64,000 nt of DNA from Fictibacillus nanhaiensis (lineage in GTDB: Bacteria > Bacillota > Bacilli > Bacillales > Fictibacillaceae), in contig JAFHKR010000038.1 in NCBI GenBank assembly GCA_017052515.1, positions 372,001 to 436,000 on the forward strand. Direction: 5' to 3'. Each line of letters starts with the position of its first letter. Position 1 is the stretch's first letter. The translations under genes and the position numbers were made by a program. Positions 17,013-26,501 of the stretch are shown piece after piece. Below the pieces are notes generated by a model. It did no database searches. It saw only the letters and a program-made list of their open reading frames with translations, and was not told the DNA's origin.

Positions 17013-18284
17013 ATGAAGAAGCCATTAGATAAAGTGACAGATGCATATTTTAATGAACTAGGAGATTCCTTTGGTGAAAGAATCAGGAATCGCATCCACT
17101 GGATATGTGAACATGCAAAAGGAGAGACGATTCTAGATATTGGATGCTCGCAAGGTATTACATCTATCATATTAGGTCGTGAAGGAAAGCGTGTTCTTGG
17201 AATGGATTTGCTTCAAGAATCTATTGATTACGCAAATAATATGTTAAAAGATGAAGAAGAGATTACTAAAAAATATGTTCAGTTTATATCTGCAAATTTT
17301 ATGGACTATGACTTTGAAGAGAAATTTGATTGCATTATCATGGGAGAAGTTCTTGAGCATATTACAGATCCTCAACGTTTTGTTAAAAAGGCTTCACAGC
17401 TATTAAGTGAAAACGGAAAGATTATCATTACGGTACCATTCGGAATAAATGACTACTTTGATCACAAAAAAACATATTATCTTTTAGATCTTTTTAGGTT
17501 ATTAGATAAGGGCATTGAAATTGAAGAAATTAATTTCCTTGGTAAATGGGTAGGGTTAGTACTTAGTAATTCATTAGAACAAGGAATTTCGATTGATGAA
17601 GGATTGCTTCATAAACTTGAAGATGCTTTCTATTCAATGGAAAGACAATATGTTAAAGATATAGCTTCAAAGAACAATTCTATAAAAAAGTTAAAAGAAA
17701 AACATAGCGAAGATACAAAAAATTTCAAAGCGAAAATAAATCAAAAAGACAGATTGATTGCCGATTATGAGAACCAGGTCTCGGAACTAAATGGAAAAAT
17801 TTCTTCATTAAACGACCAAATAATCGAGTCTGGGCTAGAACGCAAAAACAACGAAAAACTTTCTAACTCCCTTATTGAACAAAAAGAACAATTGATATCT
17901 GAATTGACTGAAAAGGTTTCAATGTTAACTGAAAAAGATATACAAATTTCGAAGCTGAAAGTAGAAGTTAGTTCCCTGAAAAAGTTAGAGAATTCAACTC
18001 CTACATTACAACAAGATACAGAAAAAGAAGTGAATACTCTAAGAAAACTCCTAGAAGTAGCTAAACTTGATGTAATAAAAGTAAGAAAAGAAAAGGTTAG
18101 CATTCAAGAGAAATTACTCAATTCCTATAATAAAGAACAAACGTTACTTAACACTTATAAAAAACTGTTAAAAAACAATAAACAATTAGAAAGCAGATAT
18201 AAAGCATTACGTTCATCCAAACTTGGAAAAATCACAGTATACTATTGGCAATGGCGACGTAAAAAGAAACTTGGAGGAAAGTAA
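17013..18284 (+). CDS. SAM-dependent methyltransferase with long C-terminal coiled coil
   Basis: Residues 1-200 form a class I methyltransferase: motif I ILDIGCSQG at 40-48, the acidic residue after beta-2 in VLGMDLL, and motif IV-like FDCIIMGEVLEHI. Residues 205-405 are a continuous heptad-rich, Lys/Glu-rich coiled coil, ending in a basic tail (QWRRKKKLGGK) that could touch the membrane. This resembles chain-terminating O-antigen methyltransferases (WbdD-like), in which a coiled coil measures polymer length. A similar capping role is inference; no kinase domain is present. GGAGG lies before the ATG, and the next gene follows after one base. Confidence 0.8.
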   Translation: MKKPLDKVTDAYFNELGDSFGERIRNRIHWICEHAKGETILDIGCSQGITSIILGREGKRVLGMDLLQESIDYANNMLKDEEEITKKYVQFISANFMDYDFEEKFDCIIMGEVLEHITDPQRFVKKASQLLSENGKIIITVPFGINDYFDHKKTYYLLDLFRLLDKGIEIEEINFLGKWVGLVLSNSLEQGISIDEGLLHKLEDAFYSMERQYVKDIASKNNSIKKLKEKHSEDTKNFKAKINQKDRLIADYENQVSELNGKISSLNDQIIESGLERKNNEKLSNSLIEQKEQLISELTEKVSMLTEKDIQISKLKVEVSSLKKLENSTPTLQQDTEKEVNTLRKLLEVAKLDVIKVRKEKVSIQEKLLNSYNKEQTLLNTYKKLLKNNKQLESRYKALRSSKLGKITVYYWQWRRKKKLGGK

Positions 18285-18285
18285 T

Positions 18286-21045
18286 TTGGACTTTAATTCG
18301 ATAGAGCAAAGATTGCAGACACTTAAAAAGATCACAGACAGCTTGAATGATGATATAGCTTTAGAGAATAAACAGATAGAAAAAGATAAAGAAGCATTAA
18401 GAAAGATTAAAAAAGGGATATCTGTAACCAAATTAGACCTTACACCTTTAAAAAAAGAAACAGTTGTTAAGAAAAAGACACCTGCAAAACATAGTGATAC
18501 CAATGAAGTTTTAGATGGTGAAGAACGCCTGGAGTATTTAAAATACCGAGATCAACATGCTGACAAGCAGTTCTTTAAGAAAGTAAAAGGCATGCTTGAC
18601 CAAATACCAGAGAGCAACGGGAGTAAATACTATCCTAAATCAAACGTAAATATCGGCATCATTGCAGATGAATTTTTGTTTAATTCTTTTGATGGAACAG
18701 CTAACTTTACTTATATTACAAGAGAGAACTATAAGCAACATGGGGATAAGCTAGATGTCTTTCTAATTGTTTCTGCTTGGAAAGGCCTGAACATGGAATG
18801 GAAGGGTCTCGGTAATCCGAAAATTCGGAAGCACAGAGAAGATCTATTCAAAATAGTTGATTTTTATCGTTCAAAAGGAATTAAAATAGTCTTCTATTCA
18901 AAGGAAGATCCAGTTAACTATGATGTGTTTAAAGAACTTCCCACTAAATGTGACTACATTTTCACTACCGCAGCAGAAAAAGTAGACGACTATAAAAAAC
19001 ATTGTAAAAATGATAAGGTTGAAGTTTTAAGTTTTGGCGTTAATCCTTTGTATCATAACCCTGTAGGGATGAAGAAGTTTCCTAAGAGAAAAGAGGTACT
19101 CTTTGCAGGTTCATGGTATAACAAATATCCTCATAGACACGTTGATACAAGGATTTTATTTGATGGAGTCATTGAATCTGGCCTTGATTTAAAGATTATT
19201 GACCGTAACTTTGATTTGAAACTGGCTCAATACTTCTTTCCAAAAGAATATGCAAAATATACTTCACCAGCTGTTGAACATGCATACTTGCAAAAGCTCC
19301 ACAAACTCTATGACTGGGGAATTAACCTTAACACGGTTAAAGACAGTTCCACTATGTTTGCCAATAGGGTGTATGAGCTTCAAGCACTTGGTAATATACT
19401 AATCTCTAATTATAGTAAGGCTGTAAACGATATTTTCCCAAATGTGTTTATGGTTCATGATAAAAACGAAGTAAAAGAAATTATTAACGGCTTTTCTGAT
19501 GAAGAAGTTTACAAACATCAGATATATGGAGTAAGAAGAGTGATGTCTCGTGAAACAACACATCACCGTTTAGAACAGCTGCTAAAATCAATTGGAACTC
19601 CTTTTGAACAAGTTAAAAGAAAAGTTGCGGTTGTTGTGAAAGAGACTAACGATAAGGTTCTGAATATGTTTGATGCTCAAACATATTCAGATAAAGAATT
19701 GGTTTTAGAGAGCAGTCTAAATGAAGAAATTAAAAAACAATACGATATGATCGCATTCTTTGATGAGGATAAGGAATATGGAGAGTTTTACTTAGAAGAC
19801 ATGATTAATGGCTTTAAGTACACGAATTCCGATTATATTACAAAAGAAGCTTATTATAATGGTGAAGAGCTGCAAACAGGCATAGAGCATGATTATGTTA
19901 CAACAATGCAGGATAAGTATAGAACTGTATTCTGGAGTCAATCATTCTCAGTTGATGAACTTAAGAAGATGAAAGGTTCTGTAGACTTGCCAAATGGATA
20001 CAGTATTGACCACTTTGAATTTAATAACAAGAGAAAAACAGTTAAGAAGGAAACCATTGATTATAAATTATCCGTTATTGTTCCTACTTATAATAATGGT
20101 GAGCATCTTTTAAACAAATGTTTTAACAGCTTAAAACGCAGCTCGCTTTTCAATGAAATGGAGATTATCATAGTTGATGACGGATCATCAGATGAAATAA
20201 CCCTGAAGATTATTAATCATATTGCAACTGAAAATCCAAATGTGAAAACATACTTTTATGAAAAAGGTGGTAGCGGGAGTGCTTCACGACCTCGTAATAA
20301 AGGGTTTGAACTTACAACGGCACCTTACGTAACGTATTTAGATCCTGATAATGAAGCCATTAATGACGGTTACTACAGAATGTATGAAGAAATACAGGGT
20401 ACAGATTATGACTTCATCGTAGGAAATATGGTGAGAGTTGCAGATAATAACATGCACTTCAATTATTTCAAAACTGTAATACAATACAACAATAAGCAAG
20501 ATGTTTTAGAAGGAAACATGAAGGAGTATTTGGCTAAGACTCAGTTCAAAGCCATGAGTATTCAAGCGTTAATTTTAAAACGAGAATTAATTGCTGACCA
20601 CTCCTTACAAATGGTAGAGGGAGCCGTTGGACAAGATACGTTGTTCTTCCAGGAGCTGTTGCTTCATTCTAAGAAAGTAAAAGCAATAAATCTTGATATT
20701 CATGTTTATTACGCAGCTGTATCAGGTTCTGCCGTAAATAGCATATCAAAGAGGTTCTTTGAAAAGTACTTAATTTTAGAGAAGGCTAGATACAAAGCCT
20801 ATAAAGAATATGGCATTCTGGAAGATTACTTAGATAAACGTTTTGAATATTATTTTAAGAATTGGTACCTAGATAAATTAAAGAAGGTACAAAGAGAAGA
20901 AGCGCAAAAATCTGTTGAAATTCTTACAGAAATTTTCAATATCTATAGAAAAAAAGCCATTTTAACTGAACCTGAAAATATTAAGTTCAGTAAGTTATCC
21001 GAAAATATGAATCATGATGAAATTATTAAAGAGTTTGTGGGATAA
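18286..21045 (+). CDS. Two-domain glycosyltransferase: CgeB-like plus GT2
   Basis: 919 residues. A short N-terminal coiled coil (1-45) and a Lys-rich linker lead to a CgeB/DUF3880-like GT-B domain (about 110-470, with LFAGSWYNKYPHRH and MFANRVYELQALGN). A third region (about 480-580) precedes a GT2 GT-A domain from about 594 (LSVIVPTYNNGEHLL, IIIVDDGSSDE, YLDPDNEA as the metal-binding motif) and a helical C-terminus. I start it at TTG 18286, 8 bases after GGAGG; the ATG at 18223 lies inside the upstream gene. It probably adds two different sugars in sequence. CgeB relatives glycosylate spore-crust or surface components. Confidence 0.8.
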   Translation: MDFNSIEQRLQTLKKITDSLNDDIALENKQIEKDKEALRKIKKGISVTKLDLTPLKKETVVKKKTPAKHSDTNEVLDGEERLEYLKYRDQHADKQFFKKVKGMLDQIPESNGSKYYPKSNVNIGIIADEFLFNSFDGTANFTYITRENYKQHGDKLDVFLIVSAWKGLNMEWKGLGNPKIRKHREDLFKIVDFYRSKGIKIVFYSKEDPVNYDVFKELPTKCDYIFTTAAEKVDDYKKHCKNDKVEVLSFGVNPLYHNPVGMKKFPKRKEVLFAGSWYNKYPHRHVDTRILFDGVIESGLDLKIIDRNFDLKLAQYFFPKEYAKYTSPAVEHAYLQKLHKLYDWGINLNTVKDSSTMFANRVYELQALGNILISNYSKAVNDIFPNVFMVHDKNEVKEIINGFSDEEVYKHQIYGVRRVMSRETTHHRLEQLLKSIGTPFEQVKRKVAVVVKETNDKVLNMFDAQTYSDKELVLESSLNEEIKKQYDMIAFFDEDKEYGEFYLEDMINGFKYTNSDYITKEAYYNGEELQTGIEHDYVTTMQDKYRTVFWSQSFSVDELKKMKGSVDLPNGYSIDHFEFNNKRKTVKKETIDYKLSVIVPTYNNGEHLLNKCFNSLKRSSLFNEMEIIIVDDGSSDEITLKIINHIATENPNVKTYFYEKGGSGSASRPRNKGFELTTAPYVTYLDPDNEAINDGYYRMYEEIQGTDYDFIVGNMVRVADNNMHFNYFKTVIQYNNKQDVLEGNMKEYLAKTQFKAMSIQALILKRELIADHSLQMVEGAVGQDTLFFQELLLHSKKVKAINLDIHVYYAAVSGSAVNSISKRFFEKYLILEKARYKAYKEYGILEDYLDKRFEYYFKNWYLDKLKKVQREEAQKSVEILTEIFNIYRKKAILTEPENIKFSKLSENMNHDEIIKEFVG

Positions 21046-21049
21046 AGAG

Positions 21050-21088
21050 ATGAGGGTATAAGCTTAAACTTATACCCTCATAAAAAAA
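21050..21088. other. Long intergenic hairpin
   Basis: A 13-bp perfect stem (ATGAGGGTATAAG with its complement) with a six-base loop between the glycosyltransferase and the following hydrolase gene. A-rich, not T-rich, sequence follows, so it is not a classical plus-strand terminator and may be an mRNA-stability or processing element. Confidence 0.6.
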
Positions 21089-21105
21089 TGGGAGGACATT
21101 GAAAC

Positions 21106-22086
21106 ATGTTGATTGATGAGAAAATATTTAAAGGGGAAGTAGATGTAAGGTATCTTTTTAAAAGATCTTCTTCTGAAAATAGGAAATTAGTGATAGTTTT
21201 TTCAGCATTTCCTCCAATAAATACGAAGCCGAAATTTAACTATATAAATACTTTAGAGGGTCTTGATACCAACAAGTTATATATATTAGATGACTTTGGA
21301 TGTAGAGCTAGTTATTATCTTTGTGAGGATAAAGACTACAAAATTGAAAATACTGTAATTAAATTAATCAATAAAATTGTTCAAGAAAACAATATTAACC
21401 ATATAATCAGTAGTGGATCAAGTAAAGGGGGATATGCTGCACTTTACTATGGTATAAAATATGGATTTAATTCAATAATTGCGGCATCTCCTCAGTTTTT
21501 ATTAGGGAATTATTTACTTAAAGAAACTAATACTACGAATGTTGCGAAATTCATATCAGGCAATATTCAGTCAGCAGATATGAAATTTTTAAATGAGATA
21601 TTATTTAACACTATTAATAGTTCAGAGTATCGTCCGTCTATTTATATTCATGTTGGTGAGGGAGAAGATCATTATCAACTACATGTTAAACCATTACTAG
21701 AATGTTTAAATAGTAATTCAATCCCATATTATTTGGATTTAGGTAATTATAGTAACCATAGTGATGTAAGTAAGTTTTTTCCTACATATTTCAGAAAAAT
21801 AGTATGTTCTAATTTAGGACTACCATATATTAATGAAGTATTATATAAGCAAGAAGAATGTCAGTTATATAAAAAGGTTAGATTTAAAATTGGAGCTTCG
21901 GATAATGCAATCAGTTATGCATGGTATGTGTATAAGGATAAGGATATAGTCTATAAGCGGAGCTATAGTAAAGAGAATTTTTTTGATTATCAATTCATAC
22001 AAAAAGGAACTTACAAGTTTAAGGTATTTGCTATTAATTCGGAAAGAATTAAAACAACCTTAGTTTCAAAGAAAATAGAAGTGTAA
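21106..22086 (+). CDS. Alpha/beta-hydrolase-like protein (Asp2-like) with C-terminal beta domain
   Basis: 326 residues. An alpha/beta-hydrolase core carries the nucleophile elbow ISSGSSKGGYAALYYG, with Ser near residue 105. A His within YSNHSDVSKF near residue 220 could complete the triad. The last 80 residues are a beta-sandwich-like domain (AISYAWYVYKDKDIV, TYKFKVFAINSE). GSSKGG hydrolases in glycan clusters are often annotated as accessory Sec Asp2-like, which act as carbohydrate O-acetyltransferases. A deacylase or acetyltransferase on the glycan is my inference. GGAGG lies 10 bases before the ATG. It is the last gene before a strong terminator. Confidence 0.65.
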   Translation: MLIDEKIFKGEVDVRYLFKRSSSENRKLVIVFSAFPPINTKPKFNYINTLEGLDTNKLYILDDFGCRASYYLCEDKDYKIENTVIKLINKIVQENNINHIISSGSSKGGYAALYYGIKYGFNSIIAASPQFLLGNYLLKETNTTNVAKFISGNIQSADMKFLNEILFNTINSSEYRPSIYIHVGEGEDHYQLHVKPLLECLNSNSIPYYLDLGNYSNHSDVSKFFPTYFRKIVCSNLGLPYINEVLYKQEECQLYKKVRFKIGASDNAISYAWYVYKDKDIVYKRSYSKENFFDYQFIQKGTYKFKVFAINSERIKTTLVSKKIEV

Positions 22087-22096
22087 AGTTAGAATT

Positions 22097-22130
22097 AGAA
22101 AAGCAGAGGATTTCTTTCCTCTGCTTTTTA
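22097..22130. terminator. Bidirectional terminator
   Basis: AAAAGCAGAGGA and TCCTCTGCTTTTT form a 12-bp stem. It serves the hydrolase gene and the convergent lyase gene. Confidence 0.9.
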
Positions 22131-22134
22131 TGAT

Positions 22135-23982
22135 TTATTTAATAATTTTAATATTTCCGCGTTTGCCATCTTTATAAACAATAGTATATAGATCGTATGT
22201 AGAATAACTCTTTACGGAGTAATCCTTAATACCTACAGAAGAATGAGTATTGATAACAAATTTGGAATCTTGATTCTTTAATGTATTAGTGAACTTTAGT
22301 TGTGAAATTGGAGATTTTTTATTGAAGCTATTAGATTGCCAACCACCAATAGGATTTGATGATCCTTTAATACTCTGAATAGTTTTTGCTTTTGTTAAGT
22401 GTTTAAATTCTAATTGCTTATTTTCGGTTGTACTTTTTAATATGAAAGTTTTGTTATCTGTGCTATGAATGAATACATCTTGTCCAATATTAAAGGTTTC
22501 AGTATACGTATGTGATTTGTTAGATTTCATTACATCGTGAATCATTATACTATTAATATTCTTCAAATATATGATTGTTCTCTTTATGTATACATCCTCA
22601 TATAATGTATGGCTTCCTACTATATAACTATAATAACCAGCAGATTTATATTTTTCTATTTTAGATTTATTGATTTGATTTTTTGTTAGTGGGTAGGAAT
22701 TGTTGTCAACCGTTATTGTATTATGGGCCAGAGAAGACCTAAAATACTGCCGATATGCATCTTTCTCATTGTAATTATACTTACCAGAATCAACAAAAAA
22801 ATCAGTTTTACCATAGCTTAAAATAAATGATAAATCATCAGCGTGTTTGTGGACATTTGAATGGTATGCAGCGGTAAAAAGAAGATACATTGGATTATTT
22901 ATATTCCAACCTTTCCGGAAAATAGCGACACCTGCGTCTTTATAGATAGAATCTTGATTTGGTATGTCGCCTTTTAATCCTTTTGAAAGTACATACCTAA
23001 GTTTAGAGCTTGTAATCTTATCTTCATTCAATGAACTAATATTATCAGGAGCTGAGTCCCCTAGTATGGGAAGTGTCCCATCCGGTTTTGCTAAATAGGC
23101 TACATAATCTTCCATCTTAACAAGGCTATCTTTTAACACTTTTTCATTTTTCCCAAACTGAGAAAGAAATTGATCAATTCCTTTGAATAAATTAAGAACA
23201 ATTACATGGTAAGATGGGCTATGTTCTTTATGTACCCCACTCTCTGTAACATCATTTCTTACATGATCGGATAAACGATTCATAGCTTTTACGTACCAGT
23301 TAGAACTGTTTTTTGAATTTGGCAATAATAGTGCGAGTTCTAGTAACGAACGGTCTTGAAAGATACCATGATTATTTCCTTTTGAATAGTGTCTATCATC
23401 AGCTAGATAAGCACCATGTTTTTCGAGTAATGCTATTAATTTATCTTCAAACTCTTTATCATAAATTCCTGATTGTTTATAGTGTTTCCAAAAATACACA
23501 ATATTCACAACTCTGTTTGCTGTGCTATGATCATCCCAAGCAAAGGTGCTTGCTTGTTTCTCAGGAGATGGGTTACTAAGCATCCAACTGTTAATGTACC
23601 ACTTAGCTTTTTCTAGATATTTAATAGAAGGATTGAGTTCATACGCATTCATTAAATACCCGACCATATCAAGGCTATGGAAATAAAAGCACCAGGTCGA
23701 ATCATTATATGGGTTTTCCTTCCAGGTTAAGGAGCCATTGAATTTGTGTGCGGGCCAAATACTGTTTACATAAAGTTCGTTGTTTAAAAGTTGGTTACCA
23801 ATAATTATTGATTTGTTATTTGGTTGTATACGTTTGAAAATCATAATCTCATTATTATTGTTTTTAATTATTGTATTTGCTGTTGCTGATGAACTTATTA
23901 CAAGATTTATAGTTAATAAGAGCATAAAAGCCAAAAAAAATATACGTCTTTTAGAGATATTGATTGTTTTAATTGTACACAT
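22135..23982 (-). CDS. Secreted heparinase II/III-family polysaccharide lyase
   Basis: 615 residues. An N-terminal hydrophobic signal (about 10-32, basic before and Ala-rich after) indicates export. An alpha/alpha-toroid region includes NNHGIFQDRSLLELALLL and HKEHSPSYHVIVLNLFKG (catalytic-type Asn/His/Tyr residues). The anti-parallel beta half carries SNVHKHADDLSFIL, the hallmark of heparinase II/III-like and alginate lyases. The start is the ATG at 23982, preceded by GGAGG at 7 bases; an ATG 20 codons upstream has no ribosome-binding site. Placed within the glycan locus on the opposite strand, it probably cleaves a uronic-acid-containing surface polymer for remodelling or release. Confidence 0.82.
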   Translation of the reverse strand: MCTIKTINISKRRIFFLAFMLLLTINLVISSSATANTIIKNNNNEIMIFKRIQPNNKSIIIGNQLLNNELYVNSIWPAHKFNGSLTWKENPYNDSTWCFYFHSLDMVGYLMNAYELNPSIKYLEKAKWYINSWMLSNPSPEKQASTFAWDDHSTANRVVNIVYFWKHYKQSGIYDKEFEDKLIALLEKHGAYLADDRHYSKGNNHGIFQDRSLLELALLLPNSKNSSNWYVKAMNRLSDHVRNDVTESGVHKEHSPSYHVIVLNLFKGIDQFLSQFGKNEKVLKDSLVKMEDYVAYLAKPDGTLPILGDSAPDNISSLNEDKITSSKLRYVLSKGLKGDIPNQDSIYKDAGVAIFRKGWNINNPMYLLFTAAYHSNVHKHADDLSFILSYGKTDFFVDSGKYNYNEKDAYRQYFRSSLAHNTITVDNNSYPLTKNQINKSKIEKYKSAGYYSYIVGSHTLYEDVYIKRTIIYLKNINSIMIHDVMKSNKSHTYTETFNIGQDVFIHSTDNKTFILKSTTENKQLEFKHLTKAKTIQSIKGSSNPIGGWQSNSFNKKSPISQLKFTNTLKNQDSKFVINTHSSVGIKDYSVKSYSTYDLYTIVYKDGKRGNIKIIK

Positions 23983-24077
23983 TAGAAATCCTCCAGAATC
24001 CACCATTTTGTAAGTATATATTACCATATATACCACAAACATGTAATTTGTTTTTATACATAATATATGTTTGAATT

Positions 24078-24118
24078 TAAATAACGAAAGGAGAAAACTG
24101 CCACTCCTTTCGTTATCT
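24078..24118 (-). terminator. Terminator of the 278-aa hydrolase gene
   Basis: A 13-bp stem (ATAACGAAAGGAG) with a ten-base loop. On the minus strand it is followed by a short T-rich stretch and lies 4 bases after the stop. Confidence 0.7.
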
Positions 24119-24121
24119 ATT

Positions 24122-24958
24122 TTACATATTCTTTATCAGCTTGTTGATATAGTATAATGTCTCTTCTAATTCTAGAGGGTTATGTCCTTTTTCATCATCG
24201 TAATAGAATTCAAATTGCACATTATGAAAATGCGTAATTTTGTTGAATTCTTTAAGTCCTTCTATGAAAGGTAATACATGATTTGTCATATCATGTTCGC
24301 ATGCTACATTTTGGATATATGTTATTTTAGGTACATAATTGAATTTTTTAAAGAGAGATATAGCATTAAGTCTGTGGTTGTATTTTCTGTTAATTTCTTC
24401 TATTGTAAGTTCTGGATGAGAATGTTGAAAGAGTTTATTCACATGCGATTGATAGTAATTTGTTACAATCGTTTGCGGATTATTTACTAAAGCAGTTGAT
24501 CCTTGAATGAATCCTGCTAAAACCATTGACATAAACCCTCCGCCTGAGCTTCCATAAAAAATAACTTGATTTGCATTAACAAGTATACGTTTCATTATTA
24601 TTTGTAAGATTTCTGCTATTTCTTCTAAATAAAACCGATTTGTCGTTCCATGCCCCCATCCTAGACTCAAGGGTCCTAAGTATAAAGTGGGGTCATTATA
24701 TAAAATCATGGATTCTTCAAATTTATTTATCCAAGTATGCCGCTGAAATACAGGTGGTTTCATTTTTTCTGGGTTATAAGCTCCTGATCCAAACACTAAT
24801 AATTTTTTTGATGATTCTTTAATCCTAACCAAAAATTCAAATTTAACGCCTTCCTTCAGTACACGTAAGATAAAAGGCTCATAAGAAATTAAAATATCTT
24901 CTAAATCTTCAAAATTAACTGTAGTTTGAGGATATGTATTTATTAACAATTCCAGCAT
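24122..24958 (-). CDS. Alpha/beta-hydrolase-like protein in glycan locus
   Basis: 278 residues without a signal peptide. The nucleophile elbow VIFYGSSGGGFMSMVLA has Ser at about 138. ACEHDMTNHV and DDEKGHNPLE could supply Asp and His. The glycan-locus setting and motif suggest an esterase or acyltransferase acting on an intracellular glycan precursor; the specific role is unknown. The ATG at 24958 directly abuts AAAGG, so translation may start at the TTG three codons in. It is transcribed divergently from the wecC operon. Confidence 0.6.
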   Translation of the reverse strand: MLELLINTYPQTTVNFEDLEDILISYEPFILRVLKEGVKFEFLVRIKESSKKLLVFGSGAYNPEKMKPPVFQRHTWINKFEESMILYNDPTLYLGPLSLGWGHGTTNRFYLEEIAEILQIIMKRILVNANQVIFYGSSGGGFMSMVLAGFIQGSTALVNNPQTIVTNYYQSHVNKLFQHSHPELTIEEINRKYNHRLNAISLFKKFNYVPKITYIQNVACEHDMTNHVLPFIEGLKEFNKITHFHNVQFEFYYDDEKGHNPLELEETLYYINKLIKNM

Positions 24959-25223
24959 CCTTTCAATGTTAAACTCTTTATTAAATCAAGTTTTTAAAAT
25001 AAGTATACAATAGTAATATTATTGAAAACATTAAAATTTACAATTAACACACAAAAATCTACAAATTATAACATTTTTTTGTAATAGAGTACTAGACTTT
25101 CAATCAGTTATCTGTTTTAATATTAAATGTTAGTTACAACATTTAACAAAAATCGAGCTAAATTATACAATATAATATACCGGCTAAATTATTTCAAGAA
25201 AGTTAATTGGAGGAAATTACTTA
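24959..25223. promoter_or_regulatory. Divergent A/T-rich promoter region of the wecC-tagGH-mnaA operon
   Basis: A TATAAT box lies at 25171-25176, about 48 bases before wecC, without a well-placed -35. GGAGG lies 11 bases before the wecC ATG. No open gene is present. Confidence 0.4.
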
Positions 25224-26501
25224 ATGAAAATTTGTACAATGGGTCTTGGATATATTGGTTTACCAACTTCAGCCATGTTTGCAAAATATGGTGCAGAAGT
25301 AGTAGGTGTTGATTTATTTCCAGAAGTAGTAGATAAATTAAATCGTGGAGAAATTCACATTGAAGAGCCAGGTCTTGGAGAAGTTGTTAAAAGTGTAGTA
25401 GAAAGTGGTAATTTTAGAGCATCTTTAATTCCAGAAGAAGCTGATGCGTTCATTATTGCAGTTCCTACACCAAACTTAGATGACGAACATAAATCTTGTG
25501 ATTTAACTTACGTTTTAACTGCAACTCAGTCGGTTCTACCATTAGTTAAAAAAGGAAATGTAATTATTGTAGAATCTACGATTGCTCCACGCAGTATGGA
25601 TGACTACGTTAAGCCTTTAGTAGAAGAAGCTGGTTTTAAAGTAGGCGAGGATATTTTCCTTGTTCACTGCCCAGAGCGCGTACTTCCTGGGCAAATCATG
25701 CATGAATTAGTTCACAACAACCGTATTGTTGGTGGTGTAACTGAAGCATGCGCGCAAGCGGGTGCAGAAGTTTACAACCTTTTTGTAGAAGGTGAAATTA
25801 TCAAGACGGATGCTAAGACCGCAGAAATGTCTAAGTTAATGGAAAATACATTCCGTGACGTAAACATTGCACTTGCAAATGAACTTGCTAAAGTGTGTAA
25901 TTCTCTAGATATTAATGTTTTAGATGTTATAGAGATGGCTAATAAGCATCCACGTGTAAACTTACACTCACCAGGACCAGGAGTTGGTGGTCACTGTTTA
26001 GCAGTAGATCCATACTTTATTGTGGCAAAAGCACCTGAACTTGCAAATATCATTAAGTTATCTCGTGACACGAACGTATCTATGCCACAATACGTTGTTG
26101 AAAGCGTGAAGATGATGGTTAGTGATGTTCCAAATCCTCGAATTGCTGCCTTTGGAGTAACATATAAAGGTAATGTAGATGATATGCGAGAAAGTCCAGC
26201 AATGGATGTTATAAATTTATTAACTGCTGAGTTTAATGTTGCCATTCATGATCCTCATGTAGTTTCAGAATATCATGAGTTTGTAAGTGCAGAGGAAGCT
26301 GTAACAGGTGCTGATTTAGTACTAATTTTGACTGATCATGATGAATTCAAAACTTTAGATTATGATAAATTAGCTAGTTATATGCGTTCTCCTAAAGTTT
26401 TTGATACACGAAACTGTGTTCTAGGAAAGTTTGAAAAAGCTGAAATGATTAATTTTGGGAACCTTTATAAACAGAAAGAGGAAAAAGTGGCATTAGTATG
26501 A
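25224..26501 (+). CDS. wecC: UDP-N-acetyl-D-mannosamine dehydrogenase (WecC type)
   Basis: An NAD-dependent four-electron oxidase making UDP-ManNAcA from UDP-ManNAc in the cytosol. Residues 1-30 hold the Rossmann motif MGLGYIGLP. The active-site segment PGVGGHCLAVDPYF has catalytic Cys258; GGHCLAVDP is the signature of the WecC/ManNAc branch, whereas UDP-glucose dehydrogenases have GGSCFPKDT. The C-terminal NAD/UDP-binding half contains GVTYKGNVDDMRESP. Its 425 residues are typical. The ATGA overlap with tagG and the presence of mnaA four genes on make an operon for a ManNAcA-containing wall polymer. Confidence 0.9.
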   Translation: MKICTMGLGYIGLPTSAMFAKYGAEVVGVDLFPEVVDKLNRGEIHIEEPGLGEVVKSVVESGNFRASLIPEEADAFIIAVPTPNLDDEHKSCDLTYVLTATQSVLPLVKKGNVIIVESTIAPRSMDDYVKPLVEEAGFKVGEDIFLVHCPERVLPGQIMHELVHNNRIVGGVTEACAQAGAEVYNLFVEGEIIKTDAKTAEMSKLMENTFRDVNIALANELAKVCNSLDINVLDVIEMANKHPRVNLHSPGPGVGGHCLAVDPYFIVAKAPELANIIKLSRDTNVSMPQYVVESVKMMVSDVPNPRIAAFGVTYKGNVDDMRESPAMDVINLLTAEFNVAIHDPHVVSEYHEFVSAEEAVTGADLVLILTDHDEFKTLDYDKLASYMRSPKVFDTRNCVLGKFEKAEMINFGNLYKQKEEKVALV

